In this document: positions 8,980 through 17,786 of the stretch, piece by piece
Layout of the letters: the number at the start of each line of letters is the position of its first letter
Position numbering within the stretch: position 1 is the first letter of the stretch
Made by a program: the position numbers and the translations under genes
The notes under the pieces: generated by a model
Database searches by the model: none
What the model saw: the letters and a program-made list of their open reading frames with translations, nothing else
Told to the model about the DNA's origin: nothing
Source: an uncultured Bacteroides sp.
GTDB taxonomy: Bacteria; Bacteroidota; Bacteroidia; Bacteroidales; Bacteroidaceae
Direction of reading: 5' to 3'
NCBI GenBank assembly: GCA_900551445.1
Contig: URWA01000017.1
Span: 5,049-69,048 of the forward strand
Length of the DNA: 64,000 nt

Positions 8980-10625
8980 TGCCGGAGTTTGTACCCTGTC
9001 CACACCGGACAAGCCAGTCGTTCTACAATCTGCACCGAACGGGTAGGTTTACTTTGCGGGAGATGGGACCTGTCGAAGGCCACAAAATCCTCCAAAGCCA
9101 CCTGTTCCACACCTTTTCCTAACCTCATTACCTTGTCGTAAAGCGCCTTCCGGGAAGGAGCGTTAAACCCGCATGCCGTTGAATTCATCATGCTGTCATC
9201 CGACGGACGATAAACACCTTTCGGATAAGTACATCCCCCTTCATACACTCCAAGCGCATCGTTCCGGTAACGGGAATCCTTCAGGAAAGAAGTCCAGCAC
9301 ACCGAATCTGCCACCGCCGTAAAATCCACATTCTGCGACCAGCCATTGGCCTTCATGGCTTTTATTTTCTGCTTTTCGAGCGTGGAAATACTCCCTTTCT
9401 CCGGATAAGAATATTCGTCCTCCAGTTTTCCAAGACCATGACCTATTGCCTCATGCACCAAGACCCGGCGGAAAGATTCACTTTTCAAGTCTTCAACTAC
9501 CGGACAATAAGCAATGGCAAATTCCACAAACCGTCCTTTCTCATCCTGATAACCGAAATAGGTGGTTCCCGCATAAACCGAAGTGTTGAGCACGACCACG
9601 GCCAGACTGTTTTTCCTTTCCGTCTGCTTCAGCACTTTACCCACATAAACCTGTACAGAGCTGTCGTCCCCCGTAACCGTTGCCGCTTTCCCTTCTGCCA
9701 GCCTACAGCTGAATGCCGTTTGATACCCCATCCCAAAATCATTGTTTTCGGACACAGCCTGAACCATAAATACATCAAAATAAGGCCTAAGCGACCTTAT
9801 CGGTTCTTCAGAAAACAAGTTCTCCATCGCCGTTTCCATCACCCTCCGGTAAATACCGTTCGCTATCTCCTGGTCCACAAATCCATCTCCCATCAAGACA
9901 ACCGGTATGCCTCTGCCCTCTGTATGCTTCTGTAAGGTGTCCACTTTTCCGTCTGCTGAAAAGTCCACCGACTCCAGCACTTGCCCGCCCAACTGAGAAA
10001 TCTTGACAGCTGCCAGTTCCTTCTGGGCTCCACTGGATTCCCTCATAAACAGCAAATAAGCTGAACGGGACATTCCTCCTTTATTGGGAGACACATTCAA
10101 TACGACCTCATGCTTTCCTGTCGGAACTGCCCGGGTCGATATCTCTTTCCGCAGCCAGTTCTCAGGCTCAGAAGGAGTATATATCCGCAAATCTTGCACA
10201 TCCACATTCGATTCGAAGCGAACGACAAGACTTCCCCCATCCACCTTCGCCAGATACTCTCCTTGTTCGGGCAACACATAATCGCCCACCTCCTGAGAAA
10301 CGGAAACCTCGTAAACCGCATCTCCGGATGTCAACTTCACTTTCGCCTCCCGCGGCAGGTTGGAATTATTTTCCGAAACCACCTTGACCGTCACTGTTCT
10401 CTCTCCGGCCCCACCGGAAAGCGGAGAAAGGCTCAGCCATGTGGCATCCGTAGTTACATTCCATGCACCGGAACACGTAAACGAGATGGAGGCTTCCTTT
10501 CCTTCCACCGACGGCAACGTGACACTTTTCGTCACATTCTCAAACGGGACTATTTTCCCTTCTTTCTGACAGGAAACGCACAACAGGAGAAAAATCAGAT
10601 ACAGGTTAAAAAGGTGGGCTTTCAT
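8976..10625 (-). CDS. BACON-domain M64 (IgA-peptidase-type) metallopeptidase lipoprotein
   Basis: Secreted zinc endopeptidase of family M64, whose founding member cleaves IgA. Counted from the ATG at 10625 (549 residues) it has a hydrophobic N-terminus ending in CVSC (Cys19, probable lipidation), a BACON-like beta-sandwich at about 35-115 with the TWLSLSPLSG and VSVSQ motifs, an N-terminal M64 domain, and the catalytic region HEAIGHGLGKLEDEY (His391, Glu392, His396). Upstream in-frame codons encode no plausible signal, so 10625 is preferred. Likely outer-membrane or surface anchored. The natural substrate is unknown; host glycoproteins are an inference. Confidence 0.88.
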   Translation of the reverse strand: MKAHLFNLYLIFLLLCVSCQKEGKIVPFENVTKSVTLPSVEGKEASISFTCSGAWNVTTDATWLSLSPLSGGAGERTVTVKVVSENNSNLPREAKVKLTSGDAVYEVSVSQEVGDYVLPEQGEYLAKVDGGSLVVRFESNVDVQDLRIYTPSEPENWLRKEISTRAVPTGKHEVVLNVSPNKGGMSRSAYLLFMRESSGAQKELAAVKISQLGGQVLESVDFSADGKVDTLQKHTEGRGIPVVLMGDGFVDQEIANGIYRRVMETAMENLFSEEPIRSLRPYFDVFMVQAVSENNDFGMGYQTAFSCRLAEGKAATVTGDDSSVQVYVGKVLKQTERKNSLAVVVLNTSVYAGTTYFGYQDEKGRFVEFAIAYCPVVEDLKSESFRRVLVHEAIGHGLGKLEDEYSYPEKGSISTLEKQKIKAMKANGWSQNVDFTAVADSVCWTSFLKDSRYRNDALGVYEGGCTYPKGVYRPSDDSMMNSTACGFNAPSRKALYDKVMRLGKGVEQVALEDFVAFDRSHLPQSKPTRSVQIVERLACPVWTGYKLRH

Positions 10626-10725
10626 ACGTTGGATTAAGTCATTCTTGTGTTTCCTGCAAAAATGGGAAATAGTTTGCTTATCAGAAAAGAATCGACAAAA
10701 AAGTGAGGCAAAATGACAAAAAAAG

Positions 10726-10763
10726 ATTCCAAAGGGCGTTTCTTCTGTCACGCTCTTTGGAAT
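10726..10763 (-). terminator. Terminator of the oad operon
   Basis: 13-bp inverted repeat ATTCCAAAGGGCG / CGCTCTTTGGAAT (one G-U pair), 12-base loop, followed by a T run on the minus strand. It lies 28 bases after oadB. Confidence 0.85.
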
Positions 10764-10790
10764 CTCGTCTATAATCAGAATCCTGTTCTC

Positions 10791-12026
10791 TTATCCGAGG
10801 AATGAAATCAGCACACCTGCTGCTACAGCTGAACCGATTACACCGGAAATGTTACTTGCCATGCAATATTGCAGCACATGGTTCTTCGGATCGTATTTCA
10901 AGGCAATTTCATTGGCTACACGGCTGGCCATCGGCACGGCACTCAATCCGGTAGCTCCAATCAGCGGGTTGATCTTCTTCTTGGTGAAGAGGTTGACCAC
11001 CTTCACAAACAAGATACCACCTGAGATTGACAAGGCAAATGCCAGGAAACCACCAATCACGATACCGATAGTTGTCCAGTTCAGGAAAGCGTCGGTCGTC
11101 ATGGTTGCACCCACGGAGATACCCAGGAAGATGGTAGCCGCATTCATGATGCTGTTGGAAGCGGCATCGAACAGACGGGAAGTGTTGCTACCGATTTCCT
11201 TCACCAAGTTACCGAACATCAGCATACCAATCAAGGGCACTGCACTCGGCACGAACAAGGCCACAATCGTGGTACATGCAATCGGGAAAATGATTTTCAG
11301 CACCCGCAGGTTCTTGATTTCCGTCTTGGAAGGATATTTCTTCTCCTGTTCCTTCATGTTGATGGACAGTTCCTTCTTCGTACACCAGATACGTACCACC
11401 AGCGGTACGATGACCGGTACCAAGGCCATGTAGGAATAAGCCGCAATGGCAATCGGACCCAGCAAGTGCGGAGCCAGCTTAATGGTCGTAAAGATGGCAG
11501 TCGGACCGTCGGCACCTCCGATGATACCCAGAGAGGCAGCTTCCTTCGGAGTGAAGCCCATCAGGATAGAAACCAGCAGTACGGCAAAAATACCCAACTG
11601 GGCAGCCGCGCCGAAAATAGAAAGACGAAGATTACGCAACATCGGACCAAAGTCGGTCAGCGCACCTACACCCATGAAAATAATCGGGGGAAGGAATCCC
11701 GTCTTAATCAACATATAATAAATGAAGTTCATCAGTCCCAGGTCGTGTGCAATTTCATGCAGCGGCATCTCCCAGATGTTCTTCATCACACCGTTCACCA
11801 TGACCATTCCGTTCTCGTCGGCCTGCACAACCCCCATGTCGCCTCCCGGGAAGTTGGCCAGCAACACACCGAAAGCGATAGGCACCAGCAACAGCGGTTC
11901 ATACTGTTTCTTGATACCCAGATAAAGCAGGACGAAAGCGATGGCATACATGATGAGAAACCGCGGGTCAGCAGCAATGTTGCTGAAAGCGGTCATATCA
12001 TATAATCTTTCTAATATCTCTTCCAT
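10791..12026 (-). CDS. oadB: Sodium-pumping oxaloacetate decarboxylase, beta subunit
   Basis: Integral membrane subunit that decarboxylates carboxybiotin and exports sodium. About 411 residues with around ten membrane segments and the conserved GGADGPTAIF loop of the OadB/MmdB/GcdB family, plus the C-terminal SNISGVIGSAVAAGVL. The ATG at 12026 overlaps the oadA stop by one base (TGATG), indicating coupled translation; a GTG directly before it is less likely. Substrate specificity follows from the alpha subunit. Confidence 0.93.
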   Translation of the reverse strand: MEEILERLYDMTAFSNIAADPRFLIMYAIAFVLLYLGIKKQYEPLLLVPIAFGVLLANFPGGDMGVVQADENGMVMVNGVMKNIWEMPLHEIAHDLGLMNFIYYMLIKTGFLPPIIFMGVGALTDFGPMLRNLRLSIFGAAAQLGIFAVLLVSILMGFTPKEAASLGIIGGADGPTAIFTTIKLAPHLLGPIAIAAYSYMALVPVIVPLVVRIWCTKKELSINMKEQEKKYPSKTEIKNLRVLKIIFPIACTTIVALFVPSAVPLIGMLMFGNLVKEIGSNTSRLFDAASNSIMNAATIFLGISVGATMTTDAFLNWTTIGIVIGGFLAFALSISGGILFVKVVNLFTKKKINPLIGATGLSAVPMASRVANEIALKYDPKNHVLQYCMASNISGVIGSAVAAGVLISFLG

Positions 12027-13882
12027 CACAAAATCTTCATTAATACGTCATCTTCTGATACGGAATCACCGGAATTTACACAAATGGCGGTCACCGTTCC
12101 ACTGAATTCTGCACGGATGGCATTGTAAGTCTTCATTGCCTCCACGTAGCAAATCACGTCACCTTTATTTACCTTGTCACCCACTTTCACCGGTGTTTCC
12201 TGCGCACCTTTTGTCAGGAAGAACTTACCTTCCAGCGGAGAAAGGATTTCCTTTCCTTCGCCAACCGGTACCTGCGCAGCCGGAGCGGCTTCAGCACCTG
12301 CCTGAGCGCCCAGTTTGGCCGGATTGACATCGCCAAAGGCTACCGTTACCCGATAAGCCTGACCGTTGACGTCAACCGTCAATACCTTGGTCTGGTCGTT
12401 GGCCATGTGGACTTCTTCCTTGGCTTCACGACGTTTCTTCACGTCTTCCAAGAAGTCGGCCTTGGCCTTTCCACTCTTGTAGGCTTCATACTGAGCCGGA
12501 TGCATGGCATATTCGAAGAGTTCCTCGTCGTCCTGTCCGGTTTCCCATTTCTTTTCCCACATCATCTGGCGATATTTCTCCAGCTGGTCAGGATAGTTGT
12601 CCTGCGGGTTGCCCGTAAAGAACTTACGGCCTTCACGTTCTGCCTTTTCTACGATTTCAGGAGCCAGTTTGCCCGGAAGTTGTCCGGCCTTGCCCAGAAT
12701 CATGTCCCAGATATCGTCGGCAATCATGCCCCAGCGTTCCTTGCTTTTTTCCATCTGGATGACGTTCATCATGGCCAGGTTCTTTACATACTGGCTGAAC
12801 GGAGTAACCAGACACGGATAACCTACACGCGGCCATACGTAAGCCACCTCGTCGAACAGCTTGATCAGCAGTTCATCCTGTGTCATGAACGGCAGGTTCC
12901 GTTTTGCCTTATATTTGTTGATAGATTCCAAATTGGTATCCAGGTCGGCCATCAAACTTCCCATCATACCGCCCGGCAGTCCCGGTCCGATGAGCAGAGA
13001 GTTCATCAAGCGGTTTCTCGGACTGATGTACAAGCCCAGGAAATCGTCCATGAATTCCTGAATCAGTGAGCGCACCTTCATGTAAGCCTGCATGTTGATT
13101 TCCGGTACCTTGAAGCCCGCATCCTTCAGCATGGCCTGCACACTGATGACATCCGCATGTCCGGTTCCCCAAGACAACGGATCCATACCTACATCCACGT
13201 AATCGCAACCGGCCTTGCAGACTTCCAGGATAGAAGCCATGTTAAAACCAGGTCCCGCATGTGAGTGATACTGAATCGTGATATCTTTAATCTTCTTGAT
13301 ACCGGCTACCAGTTTGCCCAAGAATACCGGACGGCCGATACCAGCCATATCCTTGATACAGATTTCATCGCAGCCTGCATCAATCAGCTTCTTGGCCATA
13401 TCCAGGTAATATTCTACGGTGTGAATCGGAGAATAAGTGATGCAAAGACAGCACTGTGAAATCATGCCGGCATCGTGTGCATAGCCGATAGAAGGGATAA
13501 TGTTGCGCACATCGTTCAATCCGCAGAACGTACGGGTAATATCCGTACCCTGTGCTTTCTTTACTTTATAGAACAATTTTCGTACATCGGCAGGCACCGG
13601 ACTCATTCGCAAACCGTTCAGCGCACGGTCGAGCATGTGCGTCTGAATACCGGCTTCGTGAAAAGGCTTTGTCCACTCGCGGACAGCCTTGTTCGGATTC
13701 TCCCCGAACAACAGGTTAACTTGTTCAAAACCTCCCCCGTTTGTCTCTACACGGGCGAAACACCCCATTTCAATAATGGCTGGGGCCACCTTCACCAACT
13801 GGTCTACACGCGGTACGTATTTTCCGGCACTCTGCCACATATCGCGGAAAACCAAACTAAATTTGACTTCTTTCTGTTCCAT
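12026..13882 (-). CDS. oadA: Oxaloacetate decarboxylase alpha subunit (carboxyltransferase plus biotin carrier)
   Basis: Moves the carboxyl group of oxaloacetate to biotin. The 618-residue protein has an N-terminal HMGL-like carboxyltransferase barrel (FRDMWQS near 12-18, IKDMAGI lysine, HSHAGPG metal ligands), a conserved PYC_OADA middle domain and a C-terminal biotinyl domain with EAMKT, biotin on Lys584, 34 residues from the end as usual. An Ala/Pro-rich linker (around 520-540) joins the domains. The HMGL-type barrel separates it from methylmalonyl-CoA decarboxylase alpha subunits, which have a different fold. Pyruvate carboxylase subunit B is an alternative name, but the beta and gamma genes support the sodium pump. 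Confidence 0.93.
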   Translation of the reverse strand: MEQKEVKFSLVFRDMWQSAGKYVPRVDQLVKVAPAIIEMGCFARVETNGGGFEQVNLLFGENPNKAVREWTKPFHEAGIQTHMLDRALNGLRMSPVPADVRKLFYKVKKAQGTDITRTFCGLNDVRNIIPSIGYAHDAGMISQCCLCITYSPIHTVEYYLDMAKKLIDAGCDEICIKDMAGIGRPVFLGKLVAGIKKIKDITIQYHSHAGPGFNMASILEVCKAGCDYVDVGMDPLSWGTGHADVISVQAMLKDAGFKVPEINMQAYMKVRSLIQEFMDDFLGLYISPRNRLMNSLLIGPGLPGGMMGSLMADLDTNLESINKYKAKRNLPFMTQDELLIKLFDEVAYVWPRVGYPCLVTPFSQYVKNLAMMNVIQMEKSKERWGMIADDIWDMILGKAGQLPGKLAPEIVEKAEREGRKFFTGNPQDNYPDQLEKYRQMMWEKKWETGQDDEELFEYAMHPAQYEAYKSGKAKADFLEDVKKRREAKEEVHMANDQTKVLTVDVNGQAYRVTVAFGDVNPAKLGAQAGAEAAPAAQVPVGEGKEILSPLEGKFFLTKGAQETPVKVGDKVNKGDVICYVEAMKTYNAIRAEFSGTVTAICVNSGDSVSEDDVLMKIL

Positions 13883-13910
13883 GATTCTACATGCGTGTTT
13901 TTCTAACGGA

Positions 13911-14168
13911 CTACTGCAACTTTTCTACTTTTATTACCTGGCCTTTTCCGGCTGTCAAAATGTCGACGGCTGCCTTGATGGCATCCATTGCGCCTGCATC
14001 AGTAGATGCTCCCGATGAAGTGTTTTTCTTTTTCGGAGCTTCCTCTGGAGCTACTTTATTGACAATGGAAATCAGAAGCTGGCTTAACCAGATAACGATG
14101 AGCAGAATTACGAAGACAGTGACCATTCCAACCACCATCAGCAATAATCCCAGTTCAAAGTTTTCCAT
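13911..14168 (-). CDS. oadG: Oxaloacetate decarboxylase gamma subunit
   Basis: 85-residue membrane anchor that holds the alpha subunit on the beta subunit. One N-terminal membrane helix (about residues 7-30, LLLMVVGMVTVFVILLIVIW) is followed by a charged, Pro/Ala-rich tail, as in other OadG proteins. First gene of the oadG-oadA-oadB operon; oadA starts 28 bases downstream. Confidence 0.85.
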   Translation of the reverse strand: MENFELGLLLMVVGMVTVFVILLIVIWLSQLLISIVNKVAPEEAPKKKNTSSGASTDAGAMDAIKAAVDILTAGKGQVIKVEKLQ

Positions 14169-14198
14169 TTTTTAACTAATTTGAATGTATATAAAAAG

Positions 14199-14233
14199 GC
14201 GCTCTTCAGAAAACTAGGTTCCAAAGAGCGTCC
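14199..14233 (-). terminator. Hairpin between the nitroreductase gene and oadG
   Basis: GGCGCTCTT / AAGAGCGTCC pair with one bulged base, followed by a T run on the minus strand. It should end the DUF2490-nitroreductase transcript and also stands in the region before oadG. No clear -7 box for oadG was found in the short stretch after it. It shares 13 bases with the terminator at the other end of the operon. Confidence 0.55.
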
Positions 14234-14316
14234 CAAAAGTAGAAATTTCAAGCAAATATTGTAGCTAAAACTCGTTAAATATTTGATAATTTGTTTACGA
14301 ATCCATCATATTACTA

Positions 14317-14820
14317 TCAAAATAAAATCTCATCCAGCGATTTGCGCTTTTTAGTTGACATTTCCTGTTCGGCAGAATAGCCCACCGGAATCAACACGGC
14401 AGGCTCTATATGGGCAGGCAACTGAAGCACTTCCCGGCAAAGAGGTACGTCAAAATTGCATACCCAGCAGGTGCCCAGTCCCTGTTCCGTAGCTGCCAGG
14501 CAAAGATGTTCCACAGCAATGGCCACATCAATGTCGGCATGGTCTTTCCCGTCCGACTTCCGGTGCCATGACTCTTCGTGATTGACACACGCCACAATGA
14601 GGCAAGGCACATTGGAAATCCATTCTCTCGGATAAGCTTTTTTCAGCTGCGACAACCGGGGCTCATCGGTCACCACCGCAAACTTCCACGGCTGAAAATT
14701 CACGGCCGAAGGAGCCATCCGCACACATTCCATCACATAATCCAGTTTTTCTTTCTCTACCGCACGAGGTGCATAACTCCGCACGGAATGACGTTGTTTT
14801 ACCAGTTCCAAAAAATTCAT
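14317..14820 (-). CDS. Nitroreductase-family flavoprotein
   Basis: 167-residue FMN-dependent oxidoreductase of the nitroreductase superfamily. The N-terminal RHSVRSYAPRAVEKEK and the MAPSAVNFQPWKFAVV motif are the FMN-binding signatures; GLGTCWVCNF and PVGYSA are the conserved C-terminal blocks. It belongs to the short type. The physiological substrate is unknown. It follows the DUF2490 gene by 13 bases and probably shares its transcript. Confidence 0.88.
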   Translation of the reverse strand: MNFLELVKQRHSVRSYAPRAVEKEKLDYVMECVRMAPSAVNFQPWKFAVVTDEPRLSQLKKAYPREWISNVPCLIVACVNHEESWHRKSDGKDHADIDVAIAVEHLCLAATEQGLGTCWVCNFDVPLCREVLQLPAHIEPAVLIPVGYSAEQEMSTKKRKSLDEILF

Positions 14821-14833
14821 CTCTATAATTCCT

Positions 14834-15502
14834 TTATAATTTTATTTCCAGATTGATTCCCATTACATTCAGGCACCGCTTCACATCGTACTGCCGGCAG
14901 TAATATACATCCAAGGCCGTTTTCCGTGACAGTCTCCAACGCACTCCCGGACGATAGCGAACACGCGGCAGCGAAAAGAAAGCATCTCCACCTACCGGCT
15001 GAAACGACTCTACCGAGAAATAAGGATGCAGAATACATTCTTGGGGGGCATATTCAGCCTGCAACCGCGAACGAAGCTGAGCTTCCTTTCCTCCTCCGAT
15101 AAACGTATGCTGGAAAAGCTCCCTCCAGCCCAGTTTGAAGTCTCCCACAGGGCCGGACACCACAAAACCTGCCTGATAGCGATGGCCGATTTTCCATCCC
15201 GCCTTCCCGCGGTCACGGTACTGCAATTCGTAATAGCCTTTCAACTGCATCAGCGGAAGCACCCGACAGTTCACCCCCACATTCAGCCGTTCCCGTTCCA
15301 TCTCTTTCAATCCCTGCTGGGTTCTTGCCTGAAAGGTGCCTCTGAATTTCCAATACCGGTTCATCTGCCAGTCTACCCGTACGCCCGTCCATGCGGCAAA
15401 CTCTCCATGTGCCACCGCGTATGTGCGTACCGGCAGCAACCCTCCGACGCATGCCCAAGCGATTCCGATAATCAAGAATCCACGCAATTTCTGTCTCCTC
15501 AT
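14834..15502 (-). CDS. DUF2490-type outer membrane protein
   Basis: 222-residue protein with a signal peptide (hydrophobic stretch at about 9-30, ending near TYAVA) and alternating aromatic/polar beta-strands with a C-terminal aromatic-rich strand pattern, the look of a small outer-membrane barrel. The layout matches DUF2490 proteins of Bacteroidetes, whose function is not known. The ATG at 15502 is chosen over a GTG directly before it. Confidence 0.65.
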   Translation of the reverse strand: MRRQKLRGFLIIGIAWACVGGLLPVRTYAVAHGEFAAWTGVRVDWQMNRYWKFRGTFQARTQQGLKEMERERLNVGVNCRVLPLMQLKGYYELQYRDRGKAGWKIGHRYQAGFVVSGPVGDFKLGWRELFQHTFIGGGKEAQLRSRLQAEYAPQECILHPYFSVESFQPVGGDAFFSLPRVRYRPGVRWRLSRKTALDVYYCRQYDVKRCLNVMGINLEIKL

Positions 15503-15618
15503 CACTCTCTGCAGAAAGATTTAATTCCATATTCTCTGCAAGATATCAAGAAAATCTTGTATTTGCAAGTGCACCTCCGATAAACCGTCCTCCAAGCCCA
15601 TCCGAAGATATAAAAAAA

Positions 15619-15676
15619 CTGCGGATACTGCAGAAGGACAGCCCTTGTAAGCTGTCAACTTCCACCCTATCCGCAG
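15619..15676 (-). terminator. Two-stem terminator of the susC-susD transcript
   Basis: Outer 9-bp stem CTGCGGATA / TATCCGCAG encloses an inner stem GACAGC / GCTGTC; on the minus strand a run of seven T follows. It lies 27 bases after the susD stop. Confidence 0.75.
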
Positions 15677-15702
15677 TTCGTCAGCAAAATTCAAGTATCT
15701 TT

Positions 15703-17766
15703 CTATTCTACAGGCTGTGCTCCCGTACTAGCCTCAATCTTCCATCCTGGGTTCTGATAAATGACAGAAGAAGAGAAATTATCCGGGTCGACCGCCGTCT
15801 GACGGAATGCCGCCGCCCCGATAGGTTCAAGGTATTGAGCCTTGGAAAACAGGAAACCACCCTGCTTGGCAATGGAATTGTTGGCTGTCACCTTCTGATA
15901 AGGACAAATGTAAGCACTTAAATCCTGGGAAGACATGTTTCCCTTCGCCGCATCCACAATGCATTTTTCCATCAAAGCCTTGTTGTCGTTGTAAATCGTA
16001 CCCCAAAACTTGGCCCCCTCTACGACATAAGGATGGTCACACAACTGGTCCATTGCTCTCCATCGCTTCAAGTCGTCCCATCTGAACGCTTCTGCACACA
16101 ATTCATTACGACGTTCGCGACGGATATTATAAAGCGTCACATCGCTCAACAATTTCCCATGAGAATAAGCCGCCCAGTCTCCTTTGGCTTCTTCCTCCAT
16201 TTTGGTTGCAGCATCGGTCACCATATATTCAGCCGTAACGCCGGCACGTGTTCTCAAGGCTTTCCAATATTGCTTTGCCCGATTGTCCAACGATGTATGC
16301 TTCTCATAATAAGCCTCCATATAGTTAAGTAAAGCCTCCGCCCCACGGAACACAATACCTCCGGACGTACCGTTTGCATGGTTCAGTGCCATCAGATAGG
16401 AATAATGTTTTCCCTTTTTCACAATATAACCGGTAGGAGCCATCGCTATGTTGGTACCAAAAATATAGTCAATCTTACAGGTATCCTCTTTCCCGGAAGA
16501 AGTATAATAGTTCACATCACCTTTTGCCAGAACCTTACCCGAAGCACTGACATATCTGCCACCGTTCATCCCATATTTTTCTGCCACAAAATCATAAGGT
16601 TTCTTCGTGAAAATCACAATACGGGAATCCCTTCCCTGCAAAGTCGCATTCACTCCCTGGTTTTCCCAATTCTTGTCATACCCAGAATTAGGAGCATAAA
16701 TCGGCAAGCCGTTTTTCATCAGAAACGAATTGACCATTCCTCGGGTCCATCCCGTGCCGGCACCATTACGACACAATTCCATCTGGAGATTATTCACTAT
16801 ACCCAGACCGAGGTCGAACTTTTTCCACATCAGCACCTCTTCGTAACCTTCCATATTCTCGTCACAAAACATCGTATAGTAAGGATTGATGGAATTTAAG
16901 TTGACATCCATACCTTCCGGTTTTTCTGTGTTTATGGCAAGTTTATCTACCATCTTGTCACCGACCACCTGAGCTGCCGCAATGGCCTCATCCAAGAAAT
17001 AACCAATCGATTTTGCCGCATCATACCCCTCACTGTCTTTTCCAGGCCATCCTTTACCTCCCGGCACGAAAGCCGTACCGGCATGATATTTTTCCCATGT
17101 AGCTTCATAAAGTGCCACACGGCTATGCAACAGATAAGCCACATTACGGCTAATCCGGTTTTTCCCGCCCGGAGGCGTTTCCAGCAATCGCTTTTCGGCT
17201 TCCTTCAAATCGTTGATAATGAACTCGGCCACCTTATGGCGGGGACGTCTCACACTGGCCTTCAGCAGGAGCTCCCTGTCGTCTGGCAACGCCTTATCGA
17301 TGATGGGCAAGTCGCCGAACGTTTTCAGCATATCAAAATATTTGTATGCCCGCAATACATACATTTCTCCAATATAATGGCGGACATTGTCTGGCGACCC
17401 CACTATATCTCCCTCTTTCGGAAGCACATTGTCGAAGAAATAATTGCAGGCACGTATTCCTTCCCATTTCCAGCCGCCCACATTGGCTGCCACTTGTTTC
17501 TGCCCCGGTATCCAGTAGGCCGGAATCCCAGTCCCTGCCTGATTGTCGGTATGACTGTCCACTCCGAACAGATTACTTCCATACGCACTCGTCACTGTCT
17601 GGAAACCATAGCAGTTGATGGTATATGAGGCAAGGTCATCTTCGGAAGAAAAGAATACTTCCGGAGTCACTTTATCCAAAGGTTCTCTGTCGAGGAAATC
17701 ATTGCAAGCTGTCAATCCTCCCAGAAGTAACACACTGATTGATAATATTCCTATATGTTTTTTCAT
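15703..17766 (-). CDS. SusD/RagB-family surface lipoprotein
   Basis: Surface glycan- or nutrient-binding lid of the SusCD importer. 687 residues; lipoprotein signal with lipobox LTAC (Cys21), the typical NDFLDREPLDKVTPEVFF start of the mature protein, and the TPR-like helical core (MYVLRAYKYFDML, RRERRNELCAEAFRWDDLKRW). It is longer than the common 500-600 residues, owing to inserts in the central part. It follows its SusC by 20 bases. No glycoside hydrolase, sulfatase or regulator flanks the pair, so the ligand cannot be guessed. Confidence 0.95.
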   Translation of the reverse strand: MKKHIGILSISVLLLGGLTACNDFLDREPLDKVTPEVFFSSEDDLASYTINCYGFQTVTSAYGSNLFGVDSHTDNQAGTGIPAYWIPGQKQVAANVGGWKWEGIRACNYFFDNVLPKEGDIVGSPDNVRHYIGEMYVLRAYKYFDMLKTFGDLPIIDKALPDDRELLLKASVRRPRHKVAEFIINDLKEAEKRLLETPPGGKNRISRNVAYLLHSRVALYEATWEKYHAGTAFVPGGKGWPGKDSEGYDAAKSIGYFLDEAIAAAQVVGDKMVDKLAINTEKPEGMDVNLNSINPYYTMFCDENMEGYEEVLMWKKFDLGLGIVNNLQMELCRNGAGTGWTRGMVNSFLMKNGLPIYAPNSGYDKNWENQGVNATLQGRDSRIVIFTKKPYDFVAEKYGMNGGRYVSASGKVLAKGDVNYYTSSGKEDTCKIDYIFGTNIAMAPTGYIVKKGKHYSYLMALNHANGTSGGIVFRGAEALLNYMEAYYEKHTSLDNRAKQYWKALRTRAGVTAEYMVTDAATKMEEEAKGDWAAYSHGKLLSDVTLYNIRRERRNELCAEAFRWDDLKRWRAMDQLCDHPYVVEGAKFWGTIYNDNKALMEKCIVDAAKGNMSSQDLSAYICPYQKVTANNSIAKQGGFLFSKAQYLEPIGAAAFRQTAVDPDNFSSSVIYQNPGWKIEASTGAQPVE

Positions 17767-17786
17767 ATCACTTATGCTTTATAAAA

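Noticed and set aside
12026..13882. Methylmalonyl-CoA decarboxylase alpha subunit
   Set aside because: The barrel is HMGL-type with a fused biotin domain, as in oxaloacetate decarboxylase or pyruvate carboxylase B, and not the acyl-CoA carboxyltransferase fold of MmdA.
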